Source of the DNA: JACPGQ01 sp039798685 | GTDB taxonomy: Bacteria > Patescibacteriota > Microgenomatia > Levybacterales > UBA12049 | Length of the DNA stretch: 19,540 nucleotides | Assembly (NCBI GenBank): GCA_039798685.1 | Contig: JBDKFM010000022.1 | Location: 1 to 19,540 of the forward strand | Direction: 5' to 3' | Part shown: positions 13,396 through 19,540 of the stretch, one piece after another | How positions within the stretch are numbered: the first letter of the stretch is position 1 | Layout: every line of letters starts with the position of its first letter | Position numbers and translations under genes: made by a program | Notes under the pieces: generated by a model | What the model was told of the DNA's origin: nothing | Databases searched by the model: none | Seen by the model: only the letters and a program-made list of their open reading frames with translations

Positions 13396-15165
13396 TCAGC
13401 TCAGGAGCCAGTGCGTGAATTTCTCAACTGGCCAGGAGTTTACAACATTTTCTTTTGTGGCCCAGCCGCGCCTTGCCACGCTCACTCCATATTGCATCAG
13501 ATTCATCTGAGATGCTGCATGACTATCTGTGTTTATTATCAATAACACGTCGGCTTCGACAGCCATTCTTACTATTTCGTCAGGAAGATCCAGGCGTTCT
13601 GGCCAGGAGTTTATCTCAAGTGCTTTGTTGTGTGTCTTGCAGAAAGCAAAAAGCACTTTCCAGTCAACATCGTATCCAGCACGTGCATTAATCAGTCTCC
13701 CTGTCGGGTGGGCAAGAATCTTCGCCTTCGGATGTGTGAGTCCTTTGATAATTCTCTTTGTCATCTGTTCACGGTTCATAGAAAAGACGCTGTGGATTGA
13801 GACGACTGAAGCATCTAGGATACTGAGGGAATTGTCATCTATTGCCAAATTCCCATTTGGTTGAATATCTGTTTCGAGCATTTTAAATATCCGAATACTT
13901 TTATTACTCTTTTGAATTTGATCTATTTCGTTATTTCTTTTTTCAATAAGTGAATAAATTTGTTGATCAGTATGATTTCCTCTACTCGGGTTGTGTTCAG
14001 AGAATCCCATATACGAGTATCCGAGCTTTCTCCCAACATCCACCATTGTTCTGATACTATCGATTCCCTGATCGTGACTTTGTTCAAGAGGAAAACTTGA
14101 GTGCAGGTGAAAATCTCCTTTTATATCCTTAGCCTCTATGAGAGTTGGAAGATCATGTGCCAGCGCTCGTTCAATCTCTCCGGTATCTTCTCTGATCTCG
14201 GGAGGTATCCACTCAGCACCAAGAGCGTTGTAAAATCCGACCTCAGAGACAAATGTTTTCATAGTTTGTTTTCCCTTTATTATTTGCTTGATTCCTTTTT
14301 CAGAGAGAGACAGTCCTTTTTTCAGTGCAAGCTCACGGAGTTTGATGTTGTGTTGTTTGCTACCTGTAAAGTGCTGGAGGAGGGAACCTGCCATCTCCGG
14401 TTCGAGTACCATAAGATCAATTTGTTTGCCTCCGCTTGTGATAATTGAGGCTGTTTGTGGTCCTCGCTCGATGATTCGTTCTTTATATGGATATGACACG
14501 AAATGCGCAATCACGTCTTCTGGGTTATGTGACGTGACGGCAAGATCGACATCACCGATTGTGTCACGTTTTCTTCGTAAACTTCCCATAGTATATGCCT
14601 CCTTGACTGCTTTAGATTCCAGTAGATAGGTGAGGATTTTTTCCGCTAACTCGTTTGCAAATGGAAGTACCATTCTACTCGACTTTGTTTTTCCGAGTCG
14701 GAATTCTTTTATTGCCTGCAGTATGTCAGCCTCGGATTTTTCGCCGAAACCGTCAATTTCTGCGATTTTCCCGTCCTTAGCAAGCTTTGCCACCTGGTCA
14801 ATCACTTTTTTTGGATCATCAAGTTTAAAGACAGACACTAATTTGTAGGCTTTTTTTGGACCAAATGAAGGGATATCAAGAAGAGGAAACATTGCGCGAG
14901 GAACATCCTTCAGTACGTCAGAAAAATGGCTGACCTTCCCCGTTTCAAATAGTTCTGCGAGGTGTTTCTGAATTGACTGTCCCACTCCCGGCAACTCTTG
15001 AAGTCTGTTCTCTTTGAAGAGATCCTTCGCTTCTGTCGTCGTGTTTTCGATCGCATCTGCCGCTTTTTGGTACGCGACGATTTGAAAATAGTACTTCTTT
15101 TCGTTCTTTATGGTGTATGCAGCGGCAACAGTACGAAGTAGGTGGGAGATTTCCTTATTTGTCAC
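13396..15165 (-). CDS. polX: X-family DNA polymerase with PHP exonuclease domain (PolX)
   Basis: The 589-aa repair polymerase fills short gaps, probably in base excision repair. Order of domains: helix-hairpin-helix 8-kDa region with LPGVGQSI (58-65) and IPSFGPKKA (98-106); polymerase palm with Gly194-Ser195, catalytic Asp205 and Asp207 in IGDVDLAV, and Asp250 in QIDLMVLEP; then a C-terminal PHP domain (about 348-589) with His353, His355, Glu390-His391, Glu431, His458, His486, Asp547 and His549. The PHP loop after HLHSS is longer than the usual HSxxSDG form, and SEH replaces TDH. The start is a GTG; no in-frame ATG occurs before residue 93. A promoter lies directly upstream. It is the first gene of the minus-strand block, 103 nt before lemA. 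Confidence 0.96.
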   Translation of the reverse strand: MTNKEISHLLRTVAAAYTIKNEKKYYFQIVAYQKAADAIENTTTEAKDLFKENRLQELPGVGQSIQKHLAELFETGKVSHFSDVLKDVPRAMFPLLDIPSFGPKKAYKLVSVFKLDDPKKVIDQVAKLAKDGKIAEIDGFGEKSEADILQAIKEFRLGKTKSSRMVLPFANELAEKILTYLLESKAVKEAYTMGSLRRKRDTIGDVDLAVTSHNPEDVIAHFVSYPYKERIIERGPQTASIITSGGKQIDLMVLEPEMAGSLLQHFTGSKQHNIKLRELALKKGLSLSEKGIKQIIKGKQTMKTFVSEVGFYNALGAEWIPPEIREDTGEIERALAHDLPTLIEAKDIKGDFHLHSSFPLEQSHDQGIDSIRTMVDVGRKLGYSYMGFSEHNPSRGNHTDQQIYSLIEKRNNEIDQIQKSNKSIRIFKMLETDIQPNGNLAIDDNSLSILDASVVSIHSVFSMNREQMTKRIIKGLTHPKAKILAHPTGRLINARAGYDVDWKVLFAFCKTHNKALEINSWPERLDLPDEIVRMAVEADVLLIINTDSHAASQMNLMQYGVSVARRGWATKENVVNSWPVEKFTHWLLS

Positions 15166-15171
15166 ATCACG

Positions 15172-15200
15172 AGTCTAGCAAAGGATTGACGGGCGTGCAA
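15172..15200 (-). promoter_or_regulatory. Candidate polX promoter giving a leaderless mRNA
   Basis: On the minus strand there is TTGCAC (15200-15195), a 17-nt spacer, then TAGACT (15177-15172), followed after only 6 nt by the GTG start of polX. Transcription would start at or next to the start codon. The -35 match is 3/6 and the -10 match 4/6, so the position is the main support. Confidence 0.4.
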
Positions 15201-15225
15201 GGATTTGGTACGATAGCGAGGCTTG

Positions 15226-15248
15226 GCGAATAGCTTATAGCGAATAGC
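15226..15248. repeat. Tandem GCGAATAGC pair in the divergent polX/tRNA-Asp gap
   Basis: GCGAATAGC occurs at 15226-15234 and again at 15240-15248, a 14-bp period. A similar short repetition of GCTAAT occurs after rplS (19501-19517). It could be a residue of intergenic low-complexity repeats, or a protein site between the divergent promoters. Confidence 0.4.
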
Positions 15249-15299
15249 AAATGGTGACAGCAACTATTTGTCATAACTGTTCGTCTTTTTTGTTCAGTT

Positions 15300-15376
15300 G
15301 GGATCGTAGCTCAGTTGGTTAGAGCGCTTCCCTGTCACGGAAGAGGTCGCGGGTTCGAGTCCCGTCGGTCCCGCCA
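15300..15376 (+). tRNA. tRNA-Asp (anticodon GTC)
   Basis: This is a full 77-nt cloverleaf. The acceptor stem is GGGATCG with CGGTCCC (one G-T pair), the D-stem GCTC/GAGC, the anticodon stem CTTCC/GGAAG around the loop CTGTCAC (anticodon GTC at 15334-15336), and the T-arm GCGGG-TTCGAGT-CCCGT. Discriminator G at 15373 is the Asp identity base, and the CCA end is encoded (15374-15376). It is the first plus-strand gene of the divergent gap. Confidence 0.98.
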
Positions 15377-15486
15377 GTACATATTTATGCCGTCGTGATC
15401 TTGGCTCATTGTAATTTCTTTACAAGAGAATATTTGAGAACAAGTGAAGCGTATTCACGGATAAATTTGTAGAAACTATTTAAAAC

Positions 15487-15927
15487 ATGAACAGATTTGA
15501 AGAAGTTAGTGAGTATAGAAAAGGAGAGCAAAAAGAGACTCAGGGGTACGCAATTGATGCGATACTTTCTCACACAACCTTGTCGGGCAAAAAACCTGAT
15601 TCACTGGAAGTAACACTTGCTGCATTGGAAGATCGTGATCCGGTGCATATCATTGATTTTCAAGCATTAGATCCAGTGCTAGAGCCACAGTTTGAAGGAA
15701 CTGAATTGTCACATCTTCAAGAGCCAGCTCTAATTGCGGCGGACGTAGTAAAAAAGCACATTCATCTTAGGTTGATGGTGCACCATCTGCAATTTGAAGG
15801 GTTACAAATGGTTTTTGGAGATGCTCTTTCATCAGAACTTCCTAGATTTTCTAACCTTCCTGATTTTCTTCCGTATGCACATTGGAGATTAGAGCAACAG
15901 TCACGAGTATTACAGGAACCAAGTTAA
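15487..15927 (+). CDS. Hypothetical protein
   Basis: I do not recognise this 146-aa protein. It has no signal peptide or membrane helix and should be cytoplasmic and acidic. The N-terminus is charged (MNRFEEVSEYRKGEQKE), the middle is strand-like with VHIIDFQALDPV (53-64), and a helical part follows with HIHLRLMVHHLQFEGLQM (91-108). There is no catalytic motif, Cys cluster or zinc finger. The start is ATG without a Shine-Dalgarno; TATTTA (15477-15482), 17 nt after TTCACG (15454-15459), ends 4 nt before it and could be a weak promoter. It stands between tRNA-Asp and the LysM gene. It is probably a lineage-specific protein; coding is supported by a clean frame with normal composition and no competing frame. 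Confidence 0.6.
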   Translation: MNRFEEVSEYRKGEQKETQGYAIDAILSHTTLSGKKPDSLEVTLAALEDRDPVHIIDFQALDPVLEPQFEGTELSHLQEPALIAADVVKKHIHLRLMVHHLQFEGLQMVFGDALSSELPRFSNLPDFLPYAHWRLEQQSRVLQEPS

Positions 15928-15978
15928 ATTAACTGAGTTCTATCTGATTCTTCTGCCCGGGAAGAGGTGATCTATATT

Positions 15979-16740
15979 ATGGCAGGAAGAAAAAAGACAA
16001 AATCCTCAGCAAAAACTTCTACGCAGAGAGGAAAAGTGGTTAGAACTGCTCCAAAGGGAACTGCAAAAGATTCAGGTTTTTCTGAGTATTTTCGAATTAG
16101 TGAATCATATACGAGTCTTATCTTAGGTATTGTCGTTGTAATTATTGCATCAGTACTTCTTATTTCATTTCTGAGAGGGAATGATCTAAGCAGTACACCG
16201 CAAGCTGCACCGGAAATTTCATCCGCTAAGATTGAACCTGATGCAACTGACACACCAATTGTGGATGAAGCAGTCGATGAAGCTCCGACAACTGCGCCGA
16301 CTGTGGCACGCGTTGTCGATGCTCCTATGGTGACGCCCAAAGTACAGACAAAGTCTGCGGGAACATACACGGTACAGGCAGGAGACGATCTCTGGAAAAT
16401 TGCTGAAAAAACCTATAATGACGGGTATAAGTGGACATTGATTGCTGATGCAAATAATATCTCAAACCCCGGCATGATTTTTTCAGGAAATGTATTGAAG
16501 ATTCCCGATGTCTCAAAGAGTTCTCTTGCACAAGTTGCGCCGCAACAAGCAGAAAAGCCGGTTGCACAACAGGTGGCAATCACAGGCTCTTCATACATAA
16601 TCAAAAGAGGAGACACGCTCTGGAGTATCGCTGAACGTAGATATAACGATGGGTATCGTTGGATTGATATTGCCAAGTCAAATAATCTTACGACCCCCGG
16701 TATTATCCACGCTGACAACGTATTACAGCTACCAAATTGA
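15979..16740 (+). CDS. Membrane-anchored protein with two LysM domains
   Basis: The 253-aa protein probably binds peptidoglycan glycan strands outside the membrane. A Lys/Ser/Thr-rich cytoplasmic tail (1-35) is followed by one membrane helix (about 45-66), a Pro/Thr/Ala/acidic linker (68-127), LysM1 (129-176) and LysM2 (205-252). The two repeats are alike: both have a GDxLW motif and the YNDGY segment. It ends right after LysM2, with no enzymatic domain. The ATG at 15979 is preferred over a GTG at 15967 because GAGGTGA lies 11 nt ahead at a plausible ribosome-binding distance. The topology is a bitopic type II protein with outside C-terminus. Possible roles are wall anchoring or septal targeting; with no neighbour of known wall function on this strand the exact role is open. 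Confidence 0.92.
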   Translation: MAGRKKTKSSAKTSTQRGKVVRTAPKGTAKDSGFSEYFRISESYTSLILGIVVVIIASVLLISFLRGNDLSSTPQAAPEISSAKIEPDATDTPIVDEAVDEAPTTAPTVARVVDAPMVTPKVQTKSAGTYTVQAGDDLWKIAEKTYNDGYKWTLIADANNISNPGMIFSGNVLKIPDVSKSSLAQVAPQQAEKPVAQQVAITGSSYIIKRGDTLWSIAERRYNDGYRWIDIAKSNNLTTPGIIHADNVLQLPN

Positions 16741-16742
16741 CA

Positions 16743-16784
16743 ACCTACCGAAGCTACGAAGCGTTCTTCATGGCAGGTGGTTTT
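16743..16784 (+). terminator. Candidate terminator after the LysM gene
   Basis: ACCT (16743-16746) pairs with AGGT (16775-16778), CC with GG (one A-C mismatch between them), then GAAG (16750-16753) with CTTC (16666 offset: 16766-16769) around a 12-nt loop, with a two-base bulge. GGTTTTG follows. The stem is interrupted and the U-run short, so this is a weak call. It begins 2 nt after the stop codon. Confidence 0.35.
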
Positions 16785-16804
16785 GTCGTGGAGCGTATCA
16801 TTAA

Positions 16805-16833
16805 TTGCTTCGATTCTGAAAATTGAGTAGAAT
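16805..16833 (+). promoter_or_regulatory. Candidate promoter of tRNA-Gly
   Basis: TTGCTT (16805-16810), a 17-nt spacer and TAGAAT (16828-16833, 5/6). It would start transcription about 14 nt before the tRNA. The -35 keeps only the TTG core, as in the polX candidate. Confidence 0.48.
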
Positions 16834-16853
16834 GAGTGCAATTGTGTGAGTGC

Positions 16854-16925
16854 GCGATGGTAGTTCAGCGGTAGAATGTCTCCTTCCCAAGGAGAAGGTC
16901 GAGGGTTCGACTCCCTTCCATCGCT
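16854..16925 (+). tRNA. tRNA-Gly (anticodon CCC)
   Basis: The acceptor stem GCGATGG/CCATCGC is perfect. D-stem GTTC/GAAT, anticodon stem TCTCC/GGAGA with loop TTCCCAA (anticodon CCC at 16886-16888), and T-arm GAGGG-TTCGACT-CCCTT. The discriminator is T (16925), usual for bacterial tRNA-Gly. The next bases are CAG, so no CCA is encoded, unlike the tRNA-Asp in the same window; a CCA-adding enzyme is required. Confidence 0.97.
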
Positions 16926-16982
16926 CAGAAGTAATATTGTGTGAGGAGTTGATCTGGTTGTTGATTCGCCTCAAATTCCTTA

Positions 16983-17012
16983 TTGACGACAGTTTGCTTG
17001 TTTTGGTAACAT
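16983..17012 (+). promoter_or_regulatory. Candidate pyrG promoter giving a leaderless mRNA
   Basis: TTGACG (16983-16988, 5/6), an 18-nt spacer and TAACAT (17007-17012, 4/6), then only 5 nt to the GTG start of pyrG. No Shine-Dalgarno is present. The start of the mRNA should coincide with the start codon. Confidence 0.5.
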
Positions 17013-17017
17013 AAATC

Positions 17018-18697
17018 GTGCCCCTTAAAGAAAAAAAGAAAATAAAATACATTTTTGTCTCAGGTGGAGTCATTTCCGGAATTGGAAAAGGGAATGTCGC
17101 CGCCTCAATCGGTCTCCTTCTCAAATCAGCCGGTTATACCATCGCCCCCATTAAATTCGAGAATTACCTCAATATCGATTCAGGTACGATAAATCCTATT
17201 GAACACGGAGATCCATTTCTTTGCGAAGATGGTACCGAAGCAGATATGGATATCGGAACGTATGAGAAATTCCTGAGTGAAGATATGGGAAAAGCCAATT
17301 TCGTGACCATGGGTCAGATTTATAAGGAGGTAATTGATAGAGAAAGGCGGTTTGAGTACAACGGAGAAGATGTTGAGGCTATTCCTCACATTACTGATGA
17401 AATTGCATCTAGAATTCAGAAAGTCGCATCGGTGATGCATGCGGACATTGTCATAATCGAACTTGGTGGAACTGCAGGTGAATATCAGAATATTTTTTAC
17501 TATGAAGCGTCGCGTATTATGACGTTGAGGAATCCGGGAGACGTAGTACACATTCACGTCAGTTATGTTCCGACTCCAAACCATCTCGGTGAACCAAAAA
17601 CCAAACCTACCCAGCTCTCGGTCAGGACACTTAATTCACTCGGAATTCAGCCTGATTTTATCGTCGCGCGGTCAGAGAAATTTCTCGATAAGAGGAGAAT
17701 CGATCGTTTTGCACTGTTTTGCAATATGAGGCCGGGAGACATTATTTCCAATCCTGATCTTCGTACAGTCTATGAGATTCCCTCGATGCTTCACAAACAG
17801 GAGCTTGACCGTAAGATACTTGAGAAACTTTCACTTCCGATCCGAAAGCCGAAACTTGAAAAATGGGACAAGCTGATCGAAGAGATTATTAAAAAGAAGA
17901 AAAAAACTGTCAGAATTGCGATCGTCGGTAAGTATTTCGGGACTGGTGAGTATCAGCTGAAAGATTCTTATGCGGCACTGTTTGACGCGATCAATCACGC
18001 ATCCTGGAATACAGATGTCGATGTGGATACACGTTGGGTAGATGCTGAGCGTGTTGAAAAAGAAGGTATGGAAAAAGTTGTTGGCGAGGTAGACGGGATA
18101 ATTGTTCCGATCGGATGGGGAGAGCGAGGTTTTGAAGGGAAAGTCAAAGCTGCATCATACGCACGGGAGAAGAAAATTCCTTATCTTGGACTCTGTTACG
18201 GAATGCAGATTGCCTGTGTCGCTTTTGCGCGAGATGTACTGGGATGGAAGGATGCGACTACTGCAGAAGTAAATCCAAAATCCTCACATTTGGTTATAGA
18301 TATCATGCCAAAGCAGAAAGAGATCATGGAGAGACGAGCGTATGGTGGTACTATGCGCCTTGGGCGCTGGGAGGCAATCGTGAAGCAGGGGACAAGAGCC
18401 TGGGAAATCTATGATAAATTTAACGCCTTTATTGATAAGAAAAAAGGGCTAACTTCTGAGAGGCATAGGCATCGGTATGAGTTTAATAATAAATATGCTG
18501 CGGACTTTGAAAAAGCAGGATTTGTCTTTAGTGCGAGGTCAGTTGTTGAAAATCTGGTTGAGATTGTCGAGTTGCCTTCAGACATGCATCCTTTTTATCT
18601 CGGAACTCAGGGACACCCTGAGTACAAGAGTCGGCCACTCGCACCGCACCCTATATTTGTCGCGTTTATGGAAGCCGCCGCAAAAACACAGAGTTAA
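17018..18697 (+). CDS. pyrG: CTP synthase (divergent type)
   Basis: This 559-aa enzyme amidates UTP to CTP with ATP and glutamine. The synthase half (1-280) has SGGVISGIGKG (15-25), YLNIDSGTINPIEHG (50-64), the Mg site with Asp78 in EADMDIG and Glu148 in IIELGGTAGE, and KPTQLSV (196-202). The class I glutaminase half (about 298-559) has nucleophile Cys393 in GLCYGMQ, His533 and Glu535 in QGHPEY, and ERHRHRYE (481-488). Compared with common PyrG, several conserved spots differ: PIGWGERG for PGGFGxRG, LCYGMQ for CLGMQ, QGHPE for QFHPE, KFENYLN for KLDPYLN, and two extra residues before KTKPTQ. The start is GTG; no in-frame ATG precedes the first motif. It is monocistronic or followed by the gene 42 nt downstream. 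Confidence 0.96.
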   Translation: MPLKEKKKIKYIFVSGGVISGIGKGNVAASIGLLLKSAGYTIAPIKFENYLNIDSGTINPIEHGDPFLCEDGTEADMDIGTYEKFLSEDMGKANFVTMGQIYKEVIDRERRFEYNGEDVEAIPHITDEIASRIQKVASVMHADIVIIELGGTAGEYQNIFYYEASRIMTLRNPGDVVHIHVSYVPTPNHLGEPKTKPTQLSVRTLNSLGIQPDFIVARSEKFLDKRRIDRFALFCNMRPGDIISNPDLRTVYEIPSMLHKQELDRKILEKLSLPIRKPKLEKWDKLIEEIIKKKKKTVRIAIVGKYFGTGEYQLKDSYAALFDAINHASWNTDVDVDTRWVDAERVEKEGMEKVVGEVDGIIVPIGWGERGFEGKVKAASYAREKKIPYLGLCYGMQIACVAFARDVLGWKDATTAEVNPKSSHLVIDIMPKQKEIMERRAYGGTMRLGRWEAIVKQGTRAWEIYDKFNAFIDKKKGLTSERHRHRYEFNNKYAADFEKAGFVFSARSVVENLVEIVELPSDMHPFYLGTQGHPEYKSRPLAPHPIFVAFMEAAAKTQS

Positions 18698-18725
18698 ATT
18701 TCTCCTATTTAGCTTCACCGTGTAG

Positions 18726-18731
18726 TATAAT
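18726..18731 (+). promoter_or_regulatory. -10 box 8 nt before the following start codon
   Basis: A perfect TATAAT ends 8 nt before the ATG at 18740. The distance is identical to that at rplS. No convincing -35 box is seen at 16-18 nt. A leaderless or nearly leaderless transcript is inferred. Confidence 0.5.
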
Positions 18732-18739
18732 CTGAATCT

Positions 18740-19171
18740 ATGCGAAGCTTTCGTGAAAGAATTCAAAACTTTAGACCTCAAATATTTCAGAGAGAGGGAT
18801 CCATTCCTCAATTAGTTGACTTAGATCAGGGCATTAGCGCAACGCCATTTGATGTAGCACATGCCACGATAGAAGCAGCCCTTCGTGAACAAGGAAGGCA
18901 GGACATACAGCCATACAGGATACAAAATATGTTACCTGGAAGTGGTATTGAGCCTGGAGTATATTGTGAGACTGTATTTACTTGCGAAGAGTTAGACAGG
19001 CGAATGGCATTAATACACGCATATGGGGCAGTTGTCACCGAGGCTTTGGTTCATAACGGGTATTTAGAAGATGGGCAAGTCTCCTTGCTCCGACCGGTCT
19101 TTGAAACGAAAGATAATCGTTTTTGTGTTTATAAGGTGGATATTTACGGTTCTTCAGCTACGCATGAGTGA
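18740..19171 (+). CDS. Hypothetical protein
   Basis: I do not recognise this 143-aa protein. It is soluble, without signal peptide or membrane helix. It has a basic N-terminus (MRSFRERIQNFRPQIFQRE), an Asp/Ala-rich helix (residues 33-52), then PGSGIEPGVYCETVFTCEE (66-84) with two cysteines seven residues apart, a helix from 86 to 107, and a C-terminal strand pair. Two cysteines alone do not support a metal site. A TATAAT box lies 8 nt upstream of the ATG and no Shine-Dalgarno is present, so its own leaderless transcript is likely. It stands between pyrG and rplS. No similarity to the other unknown protein (15487-15927) is visible by eye. Confidence 0.65.
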   Translation: MRSFRERIQNFRPQIFQREGSIPQLVDLDQGISATPFDVAHATIEAALREQGRQDIQPYRIQNMLPGSGIEPGVYCETVFTCEELDRRMALIHAYGAVVTEALVHNGYLEDGQVSLLRPVFETKDNRFCVYKVDIYGSSATHE

Positions 19172-19176
19172 AGTAC

Positions 19177-19205
19177 TTGAGGATTTCCCCGATTTTGGGT
19201 ATAAT
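19177..19205 (+). promoter_or_regulatory. rplS promoter giving a leaderless mRNA
   Basis: TTGAGG (19177-19182, 4/6), exactly 17 nt spacer, perfect TATAAT (19200-19205), then 8 nt to the ATG of rplS. This is the best promoter of the plus-strand block, and it lies mostly in the 42-nt gap after the preceding gene. No room is left for a Shine-Dalgarno. Confidence 0.68.
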
Positions 19206-19213
19206 ACATTTCT

Positions 19214-19498
19214 ATGTTAGCAACAATTGATTTCAGACCGGGCGATATCGTACGGGTTCATCAGAAAATCCAGGAAGGTGAAAAAACCAGGATTCAGGTA
19301 TTTCAGGGTACAGTACTTGGTATCAAGGGTCGTGGAGAGAACAAATCATTTATCGTTCGAAAGCTTGTCGGGACATATGCTGTCGAGAAGATTTGGCCTG
19401 TTTTTTCACCAAACATTGAGAAAGTTGAAATAAAATCAAATCCGAAGCGCAGAATCAGACGCGCAAAGCTTTATTACCTCAGAAATAAAAAGAGTTAA
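19214..19498 (+). CDS. rplS: 50S ribosomal protein L19
   Basis: This 94-aa protein lies at the 30S-50S interface. Family motifs: FRPGDIVRVHQKIQEG (7-22), RIQVFQGTVLGIKGRG (26-41), SFIVRKL (45-51), FSPNIEKVEI (64-73) and RRAKLYYLRNKK (82-93). It is about 20 residues shorter than E. coli L19: the N-terminal helix before FRPGD is nearly absent, and it stops just after the YYLR motif. No trmD, rimM or rpsP precedes it, so the usual rpsP-rimM-trmD-rplS operon is broken here. It starts from its own promoter 8 nt upstream. The last 42 bases of the window after the stop hold no gene that I can see. Confidence 0.96.
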   Translation: MLATIDFRPGDIVRVHQKIQEGEKTRIQVFQGTVLGIKGRGENKSFIVRKLVGTYAVEKIWPVFSPNIEKVEIKSNPKRRIRRAKLYYLRNKKS

Positions 19499-19540
19499 AT
19501 TAGCTAATGGCTAATACTTTCCCCTTTTCCTCTCGACAAG

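Noticed and set aside
15409..15425. TTGTAA/TTACAA hairpin after tRNA-Asp as a terminator
   Set aside because: The 6-bp stem is AT-rich and no U-run follows.
15979..16740. Duplication in the LysM gene as a recent DNA repeat
   Set aside because: The two LysM domains are similar in protein but already diverged at the DNA level, so this is an old domain duplication typical of the family.
1..19540. CRISPR array, transposase, integrase, toxin-antitoxin or phage genes
   Set aside because: No regularly spaced repeats and no protein with such motifs was seen; all larger frames are housekeeping genes or unrecognised small proteins.

Overview
The window looks like a chromosome segment from a small-genome bacterium of the Patescibacteria (Candidate Phyla Radiation). 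The evidence is the compact operon of unrelated housekeeping genes with gaps of 1-3 nt, the short L19, the atypical CTP synthase, the MurT/GatD pair and mixed start signals (GTG starts, some genes with a strong Shine-Dalgarno, others with a promoter directly against the start codon). UGA is used as a stop (gatA, polX, lemA, the GNAT gene), so the UGA-glycine code of Absconditabacteria/Gracilibacteria sensu stricto is not in use. I cannot fix the lineage further from sequence alone.

Left part (1-15165, all on the minus strand, read right to left): polX (repair polymerase), lemA and htpX (membrane protein and membrane protease), murT-gatD (lipid II D-Glu amidation), gatC-gatA-gatB (tRNA-dependent amidotransferase), a degenerate GGDEF-domain protein, dnaE (replicative polymerase) and a RimL-like GNAT acetyltransferase. 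From htpX to the GNAT gene most junctions are 1-3 nt gaps or a stop/start overlap, so much of it is probably one transcript, with a possible internal promoter before gatC. Then comes the F-type ATP synthase operon, atpB-atpE-atpF-atpH (cut off by the left edge), with its own good promoter, a stem-loop at the predicted mRNA 5' end, and a palindromic repeat between atpE and atpF.

Right part (15300-19540, plus strand): tRNA-Asp(GTC), an unrecognised protein, a membrane-anchored double-LysM protein, tRNA-Gly(CCC), pyrG (CTP synthase), a second unrecognised protein and rplS (L19). The polX/tRNA-Asp interval is the divergence point of the two gene blocks.

There is no sign of phage, transposase, CRISPR or a defence island. 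The coding content is ordinary housekeeping. The more interesting signals are regulatory: promoters placed so close to start codons that several transcripts should be leaderless, the atpB leader hairpin with a U-run, the palindromes in the atp and lemA-htpX gaps, a GGDEF protein with altered signature residues inside a replication/translation operon, and a CTP synthase with substitutions around its glutaminase site. I see no convincing new multi-gene system.
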